DNA of 64,000 nucleotides from Adiantum capillus-veneris (Eukaryota > Streptophyta > Polypodiopsida > Polypodiales > Pteridaceae), in contig CM043967.1 in NCBI GenBank assembly GCA_014529385.2, positions 127,447,182-127,511,181 on the forward strand. Direction: 5' to 3'. A program made the position numbers and the translations under genes. Below, piece after piece: positions 9,814 to 20,280 of this stretch (position 1 is the stretch's first letter; every line of letters begins with the position of its first letter). Below the pieces are notes generated by a model. That model was not told the DNA's origin, did no database searches, and was given only the letters and a program-made list of their open reading frames with translations.

Positions 9814-10850
9814 ATGCACATGGAGGCATAAGTGGAGGCCATTTTTCAAGCGATAAGACGGCAAAAATTGTCTTAACCGCAGGAATATGGTGGCCTACAT
9901 TGCATATGGATGCTGAAGAGTTTGTAAAGCGATGTGACGCATGTCAGCGCACCAAGGTGCCGATAAAGAGAGATGAGATGCCACTACGGCCAATGATGGG
10001 AGCAAGGGCATTTGCAAAATGGGGCATTGATTTTGTGGGGCCTATTTCACCCCCTGCATATCAAACCCATACCCAATATATCATTGTGGCTACCAACTAT
10101 CTCACAAAATGGGCGGAAGCCAAGGCAACACAAAAAGCAAATGCACGAACCACTGCACAATTTTTGTATGAGAATGTCTTTGTACGATACGGATTACCAA
10201 TAGAAATTTTCAGTGATTGAGGGACATATTTTCTTAATGAAGTCATTGAATATCTGCTAGAGGAATTCATGGTCATACATAGAAAATCTACTCCATATCG
10301 TCCACAGGAAAATGGACAATCCGACGCCACAAATAAAACACTGTGCACGTTCTAACTAAAATTGTATCAGAGTCAAGAACAGACTGGGATCAGCAACAAC
10401 TACACTCGACACTATGGGCATACAGGGTAGCTTACAAAACATCAATAGGAACAACACCGTACAACATGGTGTTCGGTCTAAATGCTATATTACCCATAGA
10501 GTTTTTAATTCCAACTCTATGAGTAGCGAAACGCTTAGAATGGACAGGGCATGAGCTCTCTTCAAGAATAGATGATCTTGAAAAGCTAGATGAACTTCTC
10601 TTACGAGCTGTAGCTTCGATCTATGCTAAAAAGAGAAGACAAAAAAGAGTTTTTTGACAAGCATGTACGCACGAAAGAGTTCAAAACAGGTGATTATGTA
10701 CTTGTTTATACCTTGAAGCAAAAGGCCAAGAAACTTAAGAAGCAAGGGATGGGACCCTTTGTGATTAGTGACCTATCACAAAGCGAAGCTGTCAAGCTTG
10801 CTACATTAGCTGGAGAAGAAATGCCAAATTGGATTAGTGGGTGTGTCGAT
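9814..10850 (+). pseudogene. Element A integrase, broken
   Basis: Continues the integrase split at 84. The HHCC zinc finger has its second His in GGHFSSDKTAK and its cysteines in RCDACQRTKV. Core: WGIDFVGPI (Asp), FSD then a TGA where Arg is expected before GTYF (second Asp), and ENGQSDATNK where the catalytic Glu is replaced by Asp. A one-base loss near 10350 shifts the frame. The C-terminal part, about 10620-10850, reads GDYVLVYTLKQKAKKLKKQGMGPFVI, a GPF/GPY-like module. Close relative of Element B in the same order. Domain homology is certain; the gene is dead. Confidence 0.85.
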
Positions 10851-11563
10851 TAAAGAAATATCATTTACCACTAACACAGGATATGCTTCAACAAATCCAT
10901 CAAGAAAAACAATGGATGAAGGAGAAACAAAGGGTCCGAGAAAAAGCCCAAGCAGAAGCAAAAGAACGCATTGCAAAAAGAAGGCTTCTATGACAACAAC
11001 AACAACATGGATCACCATTGCGAATAAATGCTAGTCGACTAACGAATTTTGATGACGACACAGTAGAACCAATAATTGCAGTCAAAGTGGGTAGCAATCA
11101 AGCTGAATTGACGGCATTGCTTGATTCTGAAGCTCAAGCAAATCTAATCTCTTACAGATTATACAAACAGGTCAAACCCACAGGTCAACTACATCCTACT
11201 CCACAAGTGCTGGAAAGTAGTACATCACATTCGTTAAAAACATTGGGCTGGACTATATTGTATGTACAAGTACATCAATATATTTATCTACACAAGTTTT
11301 ATGTGGTCGCGGATGAAATCACACAACACCCCATGTTGTTGGGACAACCTTGGCAAAAAGAGTATAATGTGCAGATAGATTGGAATGCGAATGTAGTGAA
11401 AATTCATCATGCACAAGAACAACAGGTGATAGCCTTTGCTCAGCAACCCCTGAAGAATCAGCTGCTGCCAGTAATGCAATCACTGGATAAAGAATCAAAA
11501 GAATGGGGGCCACTAAAGAACAACATGACGAACAAACAGGGAACTGCCAACCATGTTCACTAG
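10851..11563 (+). pseudogene. Element A post-integrase linker and retropepsin-like domain
   Basis: After the integrase tail (RLKKYHLPL-like) comes a charged, Lys/Glu/Gln-rich linker. Then a domain at 11060-11420 reads TALLDSEAQANLIS (a D-S-G-like active site with Glu for Gly) and, about 60 residues on, HPMLLGQPWQKEYNVQIDW. Both are hallmarks of a retropepsin fold. In Ty3 elements protease normally precedes RT, so this downstream position is unusual. Element B has the same arrangement at 26351-26991 with very different sequence. It may be a relocated protease or an accessory aspartic-protease-like protein; activity is doubtful given DSE. Confidence 0.65.
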
Positions 11564-12262
11564 TATGGGTGAGGAAGGATAGAGGTGACATGGTAGACAA
11601 ACCACGATACAACAACAGCAAGAGTCAAAAGGAGAAAAGAGTTCAACCAAAAACCAAGGGAATAAAATAGATCTGGATCCCAAAGAGACTGCTCAGTAAC
11701 AACATAAATGCGACTCACATTTGGATCCCGAAACTGAAGCAACAGGAACTTTCTTCAGTACAAGCAAGATCGGCATGCAGACACACACAACATAAGAAAC
11801 CGGCAAACCGATCTATGTGGGTGCCAATCAGCAGCAAAACAATGACAACTGCAAAAGTCGCAATAAATCTGCAAAAACCTCAAAAGCAAAGCTACAAATG
11901 GAAAGAAAAAGAGACAAAGTCAATGGCCAATTCAGCCAAAACAATTCTCTCCAAGGAGACAACCATGGCCATATCGACAATAGCGGCAACAAAACCGACT
12001 TTTGCAAGAAAGACGATCAAACAGAGAGCGGTAGAGTTACAACTTTTACTTGAAAAGAAAATCTGCCAACCAAATCAACAACAAACAGGAAACCTCGACG
12101 GCGAATGCCAATAAGCATCTTGCTTATACCCTCCTCTTGCACAGCATTCATTTTTTCATGCATTGATCGAGTATACATCATATAGGGCCACATTACACGG
12201 CCAAGCATTACACAATTTTTTTCAATCCATGCACGGCACATACACCGAGGCGCTACCTTGTC
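11564..12262 (+). other. Element A 3' untranslated region
   Basis: About 700 nt of A-rich sequence with short broken frames and no recognisable domain, between the retropepsin-like domain and the hairpin/PPT. Element B has a similar stretch (26992-27552), with shared pieces such as CTCTTGCACA near its end. No coding claim is made. Confidence 0.5.
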
Positions 12263-12274
12263 GTCCGGGAGGAC
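12263..12274 (+). other. Hairpin next to the PPT, Element A copy
   Basis: GTCC-GGGA-GGAC forms a 4 bp stem with a GNRA-type GGGA loop, 7 nt before the PPT. Elements B and C have the same hairpin at the same spacing with a swapped fourth base pair. Confidence 0.55.
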
Positions 12275-12281
12275 TCCGGCT

Positions 12282-12294
12282 AGGAGGGGGGGAG
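12282..12294 (+). other. Polypurine tract of Element A
   Basis: AGGAGGGGGGGAG follows the hairpin and precedes a presumed LTR. The LTR start is not certain: TG occurs at 12306, but a closer start is possible. Confidence 0.6.
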
Positions 12295-13600
12295 GCATTC
12301 TCAAATGCGGACCTAATGGAAAAAAGAGTAAAAAAGGGCATGTTTTTTGACTATTTCAAAGGTTTGTCGTTTGAGTGCAAAATTTTTTGGACTAACCCAA
12401 GTACATATGCACTTATACAGCATGAATCTATAAGTATATGGGGCCAAACGCCAAATCAAGCCCCTAGCTGTGTGTATATAAGTAAACATAGCCATTTTTC
12501 GGGCAAAATAGTAGTAAAACAAAGAAATACGGCCATAAAAGTTGCACGTGAGTGCATATAGTGTTTTGCGGTGATGTTTTTGATTTATTTATGATTTTTG
12601 GGGATTTTTTGGGTTTGATTTGCTATTTTCCTTGTAATTTTACTAATTTTTTATAGAAAAACTTCATAAATAAAAAAAGAAGGTGAAAAACGGTCATAAT
12701 GAAAAACAAAAAATATGGGGATGATCACTGACTATAGAACAACCTATGGTACAATGGGGGTGCAATTATGAGACTGGAACGGAAAGCATGTTTTGGCGAG
12801 ATTTTGACCGAAACGTCAAATTTCTCGGAAACTAGGCAAATGGAGTCCAAATCAAGAAATTTTTGAGCCTAAACCGCATCTCACAGGAAGTTGAGAGCAC
12901 ATGTCAAATTTCATGGAAAGTGGTTCGGGGACCCCCATTATAAGAAATTTTCACTTCATTTTAAGCTCATTTCCACTATTGACCTTTGAGAGAGAGCTCC
13001 TGCCACCTAGAGCGAACGGGACTTCCAGCAGCTTCTACGATGCACACGACTACCCGACAGGCTCCAAACATGAGAGGTAGGCTCACCACCTTGAGCTTTT
13101 TGCGCATGTTTGTTGTTTTGTCGCAAACACTAGCGTAGGGTTCACACAGAAAGCGAGCGGTAGAGACCTACAGGTAGTCGCGACCACCTAACGGCTAACT
13201 CAAAATCAATGAGGCTTCATCGGCAGCTTACCCTAGTGTAGGAGACCACTTTTGGATGCCCAAAGGTAGTAGAAAACCATCGAGAAAAACCCTAATTCCT
13301 AGAGCCCCGCAAGAGGCCACCAAATGGGAAATCGGCGGAGAGGCGCCCAAATGCTACCAAAACTCATGGGTGGGAGCATCTCGACATGCTCGACAAGTCT
13401 ATATAGCCCACATGGCCAAAGGGTGACCCGAAGCGGCACTAAACTTCAGAAACGGCATCAGACACACAAAGCGTCGAATAGCTCTCGCGGCCAAACCGCA
13501 CGTCCATTTGCCACCAAACTTCACGAGCAGCTTTCCTAGACCATCAACAACCAAGTCCTATCGTGGTAGACCACCAAAAGTCATTGAAGACATGACAATG
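12295..13600 (+). repeat. Probable 3' LTR of Element A and undetermined downstream sequence
   Basis: Follows the PPT and contains a TATA box with downstream AT-rich sequence, as expected of an LTR. No second copy lies in the window, so the LTR end cannot be placed. The later part (about 13000-13600) has short chance frames and no domain I recognise. Confidence 0.4.
12473..12484 (+). promoter_or_regulatory. TATA box in presumed Element A LTR
   Basis: TGTATATAAGTA, about 180 nt after the PPT, is a plausible LTR promoter element. Support is positional only. Confidence 0.4.
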
Positions 13601-14800
13601 CAACCACAGGTGCTGCTAGAGCGACAAATTGCCAAATGGAGCTCCGGTGAAGCCAAAGTCGACAAAAACCATATGGCAAGGATCCACAAGGGATCAGGAA
13701 GCTATGGAGACCAACATCGAGAAATTTCATCGCCAAAAAGCACTCCAAAAGTCAGAAAACAGCTCGGAGGCTCTGAAATCCACACAGGGAGTTTCTTTCT
13801 ATCAATTTGACTTTTTTGCTGAAATAATGCTTAAAAGGGACTTAGGGGGGCTTAGGGCAGGTGCCAGTAACTCTTCCAATATAATTTTCATCAGGAGCGT
13901 AGGATGTCTCTAGGCCATTTTTGAGAACCAACCCCAACATCTCTCATCACACAAAGCTTTTGAATAGCCTGTACAAGCTAGCCACCAAGTTTCATCACAT
14001 TTGGACAAAAATTGACCTCATGTGCGCCAAAAAAACGCAAAGTCGGGGCATAGAGGCAATAATGGGACATAGACCTACTAAAACTTGTCCAAATCACATG
14101 AAACTTGCACAATACACTCATGGGCACATTGCTAAGCTATCTGTGTGGTCACATGCAAAAAATGATGAAATATACATCCTACGCGTAGGATGTCTAAATG
14201 ACATTTTTGGCCCACAGATGGTGTTTTTCAATTCTAGATCTCTTCATATCACCTTCAGGAGCTTATATATCAAGTTTCAAGCCATTCCCATCTCTTTTGG
14301 CCCCCAACACCTCCAAGATGCACTTTTTGAGCTCAAAAACACTACACATGGTCTTACCAACACCAATTCTTGTCCAAATCAAAATCCAAGAGCAGGGCCA
14401 TGCATGTTCCACATGCCAAGGGCTACCCACAGAACAAATCTCAAGCAATTTTGATGAAAAAGGCATCCTACATGTAGGATGTCGTCAGCATGATTTTGAA
14501 CTTCTATGCAAGAAATGACCTCATGGAAGCCATTACCATGGTGCAAGAAGCTCATATATCAAATTTCAACCCATTTGAATATCATTTGCCACCTGTTGTT
14601 GTGGACATTCTACCCAATTTGAGCCTAAAGCCTGAATCTGCCCAAAAATGCACTTTTTGATGCCCAAACCCAATTCCAATCACATAGCCATGTTGCACAG
14701 GCCAAGGGCCACCAGCCTGCCAAGTTTCACCAAAACTGATGAAAAAGACATCCTATGCGTAGGGTCTAAATGATAAATTTTGGCCAGAATGATACTGTGA
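13600..14800 (+). repeat. Diverged ~287 bp tandem repeats with a palindromic box
   Basis: A box around GCGTAGGATGT recurs at 13897, 14183, 14472 and 14757, spacing 285-289 bp. Sequence between boxes is shared in pieces, for example GCACTTTTTGA and CCATGTTGCACAGGCCAAGG or close variants. At 14174-14193 the box is a perfect 20 bp palindrome and at 14464-14481 a perfect 18 bp palindrome with a different centre. Left edge is approximate. Tandem arrays in untranslated parts are typical of Tat/Ogre/Retand elements, so this is probably the 5' leader of Element C. Confidence 0.65.
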
Positions 14801-14932
14801 GCACATGCACGCTTTCCCAAGTTCTTTTTAAGTTTTATTTTCAATATTCAAGTCATTTGGATAGTTAGAGCTCAGTTTCTCAGCTAATATGGAAAAAATG
14901 CTAACTTCGGACTACTGAGTGCAATAGGATCT

Positions 14933-16164
14933 ATGGCAGCCGCAAAATCATTGGCAAAGAAGAAGAGGATGACCATAAAAGATTACTTGGAAGAAGTAGA
15001 GCCCTTTGTCATCCCAGAAGGAACTCTAAAGCCAACCAACACATGGATTCAAGACAATTTTTTAGAGTCCAATGACTTGAAGATCTACCAAGGTGTGTTC
15101 AAGGATCCTGAAGGAAACGCAGTAGAGCTACCCATGATACCACGGGAGCTCAATGAGTTTTTCAGAAGCAAGATGGGAGAGTACTTGGAGAAGATAGATC
15201 TCCATAACTATTTTGAAGCACTGCCAGCAGGAATTGACATAAAACAAGTGTGGGAATTTGTAACCACGATCAAAGAAGATGGAGTTGCTAGAGTCACAGA
15301 TCTGCAAGGCAAGCTAGACACTATGATTGTAATCACAGAAAGAGTGGTGGCAGCAGCACTAGACATCTCCAACAAAGGGGATAGTTTGACAAAGCGCCGA
15401 GATGAAGTCAAGGTGTACACCGAAAAGAAGAACAACTACACCTTTGAAAACATTGCAAACCCTAAAGTGGCTGTCATGAGCCGGCTGTACAACCAATATT
15501 TCCACATGTGTACAAAGCGGCCGCAGAAGTACAGAATGCTGTCGGGAGCCATTGCTACCACCTTCACCTGGGCAATGCGGAAGAGCAAGCCAAAGGTGAT
15601 CAACTATGCTGCCTATATCCATGACAATGTGGTGAAGATGGGCAACAAGAATCCCACCTACATTGTGCCGGGTGAGTTGATACCGAAAGTGGTTTATGGG
15701 GCATTGCACGCCAAGGGAAGATGGCCTGACCCTCCATCACAGAATGACTGGCTAAGGCTCAAAGAAGATAAAGAGGATAAACCGCCCAAAGCACCCAGAG
15801 TTGCCACACGATTGAAGTGCCGATTAGAGACCGTGTAAGAGGAGCAGCCAGAGTTGAAGAAGGGAAAGAAGGAAACTGTAGAAGTGCCGATCAAAGAGAC
15901 AAAATCACAAAAAGCAGCATGGCTCAAAAGATTAATGGAAAGCTTCAGAGCCGAGAGAGCATTGAAAGGAAATTTGAGCGAGCTATGGAAGCCCTCACTA
16001 GAAGCAATGTCGGGATCATCCCGAAGGGTGCACAAAGATAGATTTGAAGGTTACATTAATAATTTTGAGATTTTGGATGCTACAACAGAAAATATCCCAA
16101 ATGTTCCTTTCACAGAAGCAAAAGTGGATGAAGTGCGACGGCAACTGATAGAAGAGCAGGAAGG

Positions 16165-16166
<2 letters not shown>
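14933..16166 (+). pseudogene. Element C ORF, N-terminal region (unrecognised, possibly ORF1-like)
   Basis: Begins at ATG 14933 (MAAAKSLAKKKRMTIKDYLE...) and runs 301 codons to a TAA at 15836-15838, then continues in the same frame to the GA repeat. The middle part (ITERVVAAALDIS, then SRLYNQYFHMC and YAAYIHDNVV) loosely recalls the plant-mobile-domain-like ORF1 proteins of Tat/Ogre elements; this is a resemblance, not an identification. There is no zinc knuckle or DTG motif. With no pol before the PPT at 18368, C looks like a non-autonomous element carrying only this long protein. Confidence 0.55.

Positions 16167-16218
<52 letters not shown>
16167..16218 (+). repeat. (GA)n microsatellite inside the Element C ORF
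   Basis: About 25 GA units, translated as alternating Arg-Glu in the upstream frame. The downstream coding sequence is in another frame, so repeat slippage here probably broke the ORF. Confidence 0.85.
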
Positions 16219-16220
<2 letters not shown>

Positions 16221-17235
16221 GACAAAGGCAGATATGGACTTTAAGAAGAAGCCAGCAACTCCACCGTCAAGCCCGGAGTCCAGCCCACCGCCATCACTAC
16301 CTCCTCGTAGCCCTCCACAAACCCAACAAAAGGAGGAGCTAGACAAATCTAATGATCAAGAAGATTCAAAGCAAGAGAAGAGCCAAGAGCAAGAGCAAAA
16401 GGAAGAAGCCAAGCCCAAAGATGAGCAGCCAGAGCCAGAGGAAAGAAGGTTTAGTACATTTCTTGATCTACTAGCTGCGGGTTATTCAAGAGAAGAGGCA
16501 GCCACTGTGGCATTTGAGCTGCCAATTACAAGGCCCAAGGAACAGAAGTCGAGCCTGCGGTTAGTGGAACTGAAAGAGATGGCCACTCATACAATGGACC
16601 TACGGCCATCTACCAATGACTGGGATGTGGTGATGCACAAGCTAACCAGGCTTAGGGAAAAATCATTGGCCACGGAAAGTGAGATTGACAATCTCAAAGC
16701 CAGTGAAGTTTTTATCAAATCCGAAGTAGGCACACTACAAAGACAGAGCCAAGAGCAGATAGAGAAACAAGCAGAGTTGCAAGACAGTCTGGCCACGGCA
16801 TTGCAAAGATGCTAGGAGATGGAACGAGAGAATCAGGGAGCAGATCAGAGAATTCAAAGAGCTGAAGAAGAATAAGAAAACTCAACAAGTCGTTGACAGA
16901 TGCAAAAAGGGAAAGGGACAACCTAACCCTCCAACTTGCTGAAGAATCCAAGGAGGTGGAAGCCCTGAGGAATGCCAAAGAGAAGGCAAAGATAGAGCAG
17001 GAAGCTAGCCAGGATGAGGTCATCGAGCTTGAAGACCAGATGAAAGTAAAAAATCAAACCATCCAACGGCTACGGGCATCTCCTGCCAGAGTCAAAGATG
17101 CTAGCTCGACTCACACTACTTCATAGACGGATTTATATGAAGAGAAAATGAAGGAGCTCCAAAAGGAGTTAACATTGGAGAAGCGGCAAAGGCTGATGAT
17201 GGCCAAGGGCTCTATAGTAATGCAGATCTGAACGA
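16219..17235 (+). pseudogene. Element C ORF, Pro/Glu-rich and coiled-coil region, frameshifted
   Basis: After the GA repeat the frame reads MDFKKKPATPPSSPESSP, then a Gln/Glu/Lys-rich stretch and RFSTFLDLLAAGYSREEAAT. A long heptad-like segment (SEIDNLKASEVFIKSEV...) follows to a TAG near 16815. After a further shift, 16870-17125 reads LNKSLTDAKRERDNLTLQL and EVEALRNAKEKAKIEQEA, a strong coiled coil with regular Leu spacing. Overall it looks like one large coiled-coil protein that has decayed. Function unknown; a structural or gag-like role is only a guess. Confidence 0.55.
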
Positions 17236-18346
17236 CCTCCTTGTGAATATGGGAGAATAAGCTGAAGCAAAAAAGAAGACATTTTAGAAGCAAATAGAAG
17301 AGTTGAGAGGCCAGCAGCAAACAGAAGAGTAGTTTAGCACCGAGCCAGCAGCCATGGAGGGAATAGACATAGAGAATGTGGCAGATCCAATGGACACCAC
17401 CATGCAAGAGGAAATCCTTGTAGGAACCTCACAAGAGCCACAAGATCTGACACAAGAAGAAGAAGAGAAGCTGCAAAAGGCAATAGAAGCAGCAGTCAAA
17501 GACACAGCCAAAGAAGCTTTGGAGTGGGAGCAGAGGGTCTTTAAATCAATGATTATTCAGAAGATAGATGCCAGCAACCTTCGGCGTGAATGGCTACAGC
17601 CCTCTCTCCCATATCCTCTGTTGAAATATGAAGTTGCCACAATCAACAAGCGAATCAGAGAGGAGCCAACAGTGCCAATGTACAAAGCAGACATCTCCAA
17701 GCCTGAAGGGGTAAAGTTGATAGTCGACTCTCAACCCAGGTGGAGAAAGGCATGGCTGACAAAGTATCCACAGTATCTAATCCATTTGGTAGAGGCACCT
17801 AAAGTCATCAGAGATAACCTAAGTTTCTGCCCTCTACCAAGGATGCGGACCTGGAAGGCCCATGAGCTTTTGTAAAGAAGCCAACCTACTTGGCTGAATT
17901 ACCTGTAGCTGCCATGCTTGAAGGCAGGCGAGATAATAAGTGCACCATACATGGTGAAAACCCTAACGGGCGCCATCAAATTGTTCACTGGATCGCCTGA
18001 CCTATCTTGCATCATGATGAGAAATATTTGTAAAACACTTTTGGCAGTCTTCGAGACATTCAAACCCGGCCAGGTGCGCGACAGACAATATTTTCTTCTT
18101 TCAAGATACATATAGATGCACATACGATCTGTCTAGTCAACCATCCCATGAGGTGATACATGCATTGTATCAAAAGATCATTTTTTTACCATCCTATCAC
18201 CTCCAGGCCTTTGAAAAAGCCTTCTACATCGGCTTCTTCACAATCAGCACAGATATATTCGGCCCGACGCTACTGGCTCAACATGCAAGATATGAGTCAC
18301 TGCTCAAGATGAGAGAAAGCCTACGACGAAGAAGTAGCTCAACAGC
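17236..18346 (+). pseudogene. Element C ORF, C-terminal conserved region
   Basis: 17354-17875 is open for 173 codons: an acidic region, then ALEWEQRVFKSM and RREWLQPSLPYPLLKYEVA, ending WRKAWLTKYPQYLIHLV. A diverged minus-strand copy at 41050-41500 keeps ALEW, R-EW-QPSLP and PLLKYE. Shared residues between distant copies support a real protein family. From 17876 to 18346 only broken frames remain before the hairpin and PPT. I do not recognise the domain. Confidence 0.6.
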
Positions 18347-18364
18347 CATGTCGGGGACGACATG
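18347..18364 (+). other. Hairpin next to the PPT, Element C copy
   Basis: CATGTCG-GGGA-CGACATG, a perfect 7 bp stem with a GGGA loop. Its core (GTCG/CGAC, 18350-18361) ends 6 nt before the PPT. Confidence 0.6.
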
Positions 18365-18367
18365 CAC

Positions 18368-18382
18368 AAGGAGGGGGGGGAG
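18368..18382 (+). other. Polypurine tract of Element C
   Basis: AAGGAGGGGGGGGAG immediately precedes TGTTAGAAG, the LTR start. Confidence 0.75.
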
Positions 18383-19309
18383 TGTTAGAAGCTGGACACA
18401 CCCTATGGAAAATGACTGCTCGGTGGATTATTATTTTTTGTAATTATTCATTTATTGAGAAAACCCGACATTTCACCTTTGTAAATATTGGGGCTTACAG
18501 AAGTTTCCAGATTGTATCCCAGTTTTGACATTTAGATTGAGTAGATGGTTAAATTCGAACATTAGGGTTTGATATTGTAAGGTATTTATACCACTTTTTG
18601 ACCTTAATGAAAGACCTTTGTCATTTTTAAAGAAGTTAAGACTGTGAGTGAGCGTACTGTGTACGAGAGAGGGTGAGAGCTTCATCTTGACGCTACGCGC
18701 GCACCGGTGGTCAGAATCGAGTGCGGAGAAGTGCAACGTGTTTTCCCCGACGAGAGCTACGCGCCAATACCTACATTGCGCGCGCACGGTCCGGTTTTGC
18801 GAGCTCGACCAACGAGCTTCATCTGGTGATTCGGTGAGCATACGTTGTTCGTTTTTGCATTGCAGCATATCCACGCGTTCGCATTGAGTAGAGCTACACA
18901 TTAGGCACTTTAGTTTTCGGAAACGATGACCTGAAAATTTCGGCCAAACATCCTACGTGATTTTGCACCAGGTGTTTAGGGTTGGGATTTTGGTTCATAG
19001 ACCTTAGGGAGAGCGACCTATTGGTGTTAGTAGGGTCTCCTTCAAGTTCTATGGCTTTTCGAGACCATTTGATGGGTATTTGGCTCTTGGAAGCGTTGTA
19101 GGAAACCTCTTCTTGAGCACTCTTGAAGGATGTAGCTTAGACATTGGGTAGAGACCTCTGTAGGAATTAGTCGAGAGTCGGTCGAGTAAAGATTGACACC
19201 CTATGCTTGCTTCCACGCGCCTGCGGGTCGAGCTTCATCCTTAGCTGACAAATCTTGTTAGGCGAGTTCTCGATGTGCTTATGTCCGTCGCGGCGTATCC
19301 ACCAACATT
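18383..19309 (+). repeat. Probable 3' LTR of Element C
   Basis: Starts TGTTAGAAG after the PPT. The end is placed at CACCAACA (19309) because it gives a TG...CA repeat just before sequence that reads as Element B pol; this end is inferred. The LTR has a TATA box (18581-18592), an AATGAAAG-rich stretch after it, and a CpG-rich section at 18690-18800 (many CGCGC motifs) unlike its AT-rich surroundings. No second copy is in the window. Confidence 0.6.
18581..18592 (+). promoter_or_regulatory. TATA box in Element C LTR
   Basis: GGTATTTATACC lies about 200 nt into the LTR, a normal place for an LTR promoter. Confidence 0.45.
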
Positions 19310-20280
19310 CTAAAAAAGGAAGATTGTTGAAGTCTAAAAAAGGAAGACTGCATTCTTGATAGGACTGCACAAGATGAAGCATACATACCACAGCCTTTTC
19401 CAGAAGAGATATTCGAACCGTTTGGATGGCAACAAATACTAGCTACTCTTGATGTTTGTGTCAACGAAGTGACCCTCACCAAATTTTGTGATGAGGAAGG
19501 GTATGATATCGTTCCATTCCAAATGATGAATGTCCGACTAACTCCGAAGACCAAGGAAGACATACATGACAAGGAAGGGGTGACCGAATGCCGACGCATA
19601 GTGGACGAAATCTCTGTAAGGAACCTTGTCCAAACGAATGACAAAGAAGATTTCAAGACTTGACTGATAAGACGCTAGAGGATGACACAGACAATGAGCT
19701 GTCTAGTAGCTCAAGCCAGAGCATCAAACGGAAGGATCGTTGAGTGATCTACTATGATTTTCCAAACCAAAACCCCCGAAGACAACGCAGGTATCGGGAT
19801 AAACGCAGAAATAACCACAACAAGCACAGCGAGGACTCAGTACCTCAATTGACTGACAAAACGCAGTACTTGAGATTAGTCGAAGTGACTGACTGCCTCA
19901 AGGACAGTATTTCAGGGCGATATATGAAACCTGACTCAACCAAAACAACATCAAAACAAAAACCAAAAAAAGAGAAAGATACCGGAAAACCCGTTTAAGT
20001 TGTCCATGGTGGAGCACAAAGTCAAATACAATGATTTGAAACGAGCATTGAAAGAAGTTTACACAACAAAAATGGAAACTAACGAGGAATCAAATGATGA
20101 TAAATTCGATGCACCATCCCACTATAAGAAGTATACCATTCAGGATAGGAAGATAGTGGTGCAAAAACGCAAACGACATCCCAAAGAACCAGGAACTTTA
20201 TATGATGGGCCTGAAAACACAAAAAGCATCAACTTAGCAGAACCAAGAGAGGAGCCTAAACCGGCCTATATTGCCATGGA
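19310..20280 (+). pseudogene. Element B, polyprotein region upstream of RT
   Basis: Several short frames read as one decayed coding stretch: PQPFPEEIFEPFGWQQI, then DEEGYDIVPFQMMNVRL, a Ser-rich and Arg/Lys-rich part, and AEPREEPKPAYIAMDL just before RT. No zinc knuckle and no D-S/T-G protease motif is visible here, although this is where protease sits in ordinary Ty3 elements. A 15 bp direct repeat (TCTAAAAAAGGAAGA) occurs twice at 19308-19350. The true 5' end of B is not seen; the Element C LTR may have replaced or displaced it. Confidence 0.55.

Noticed and set aside
16016-16346. Minus-strand Ser/Leu repeat proteins over (GA)n
   Set aside because: Translation of a dinucleotide repeat on the wrong strand of Element C.
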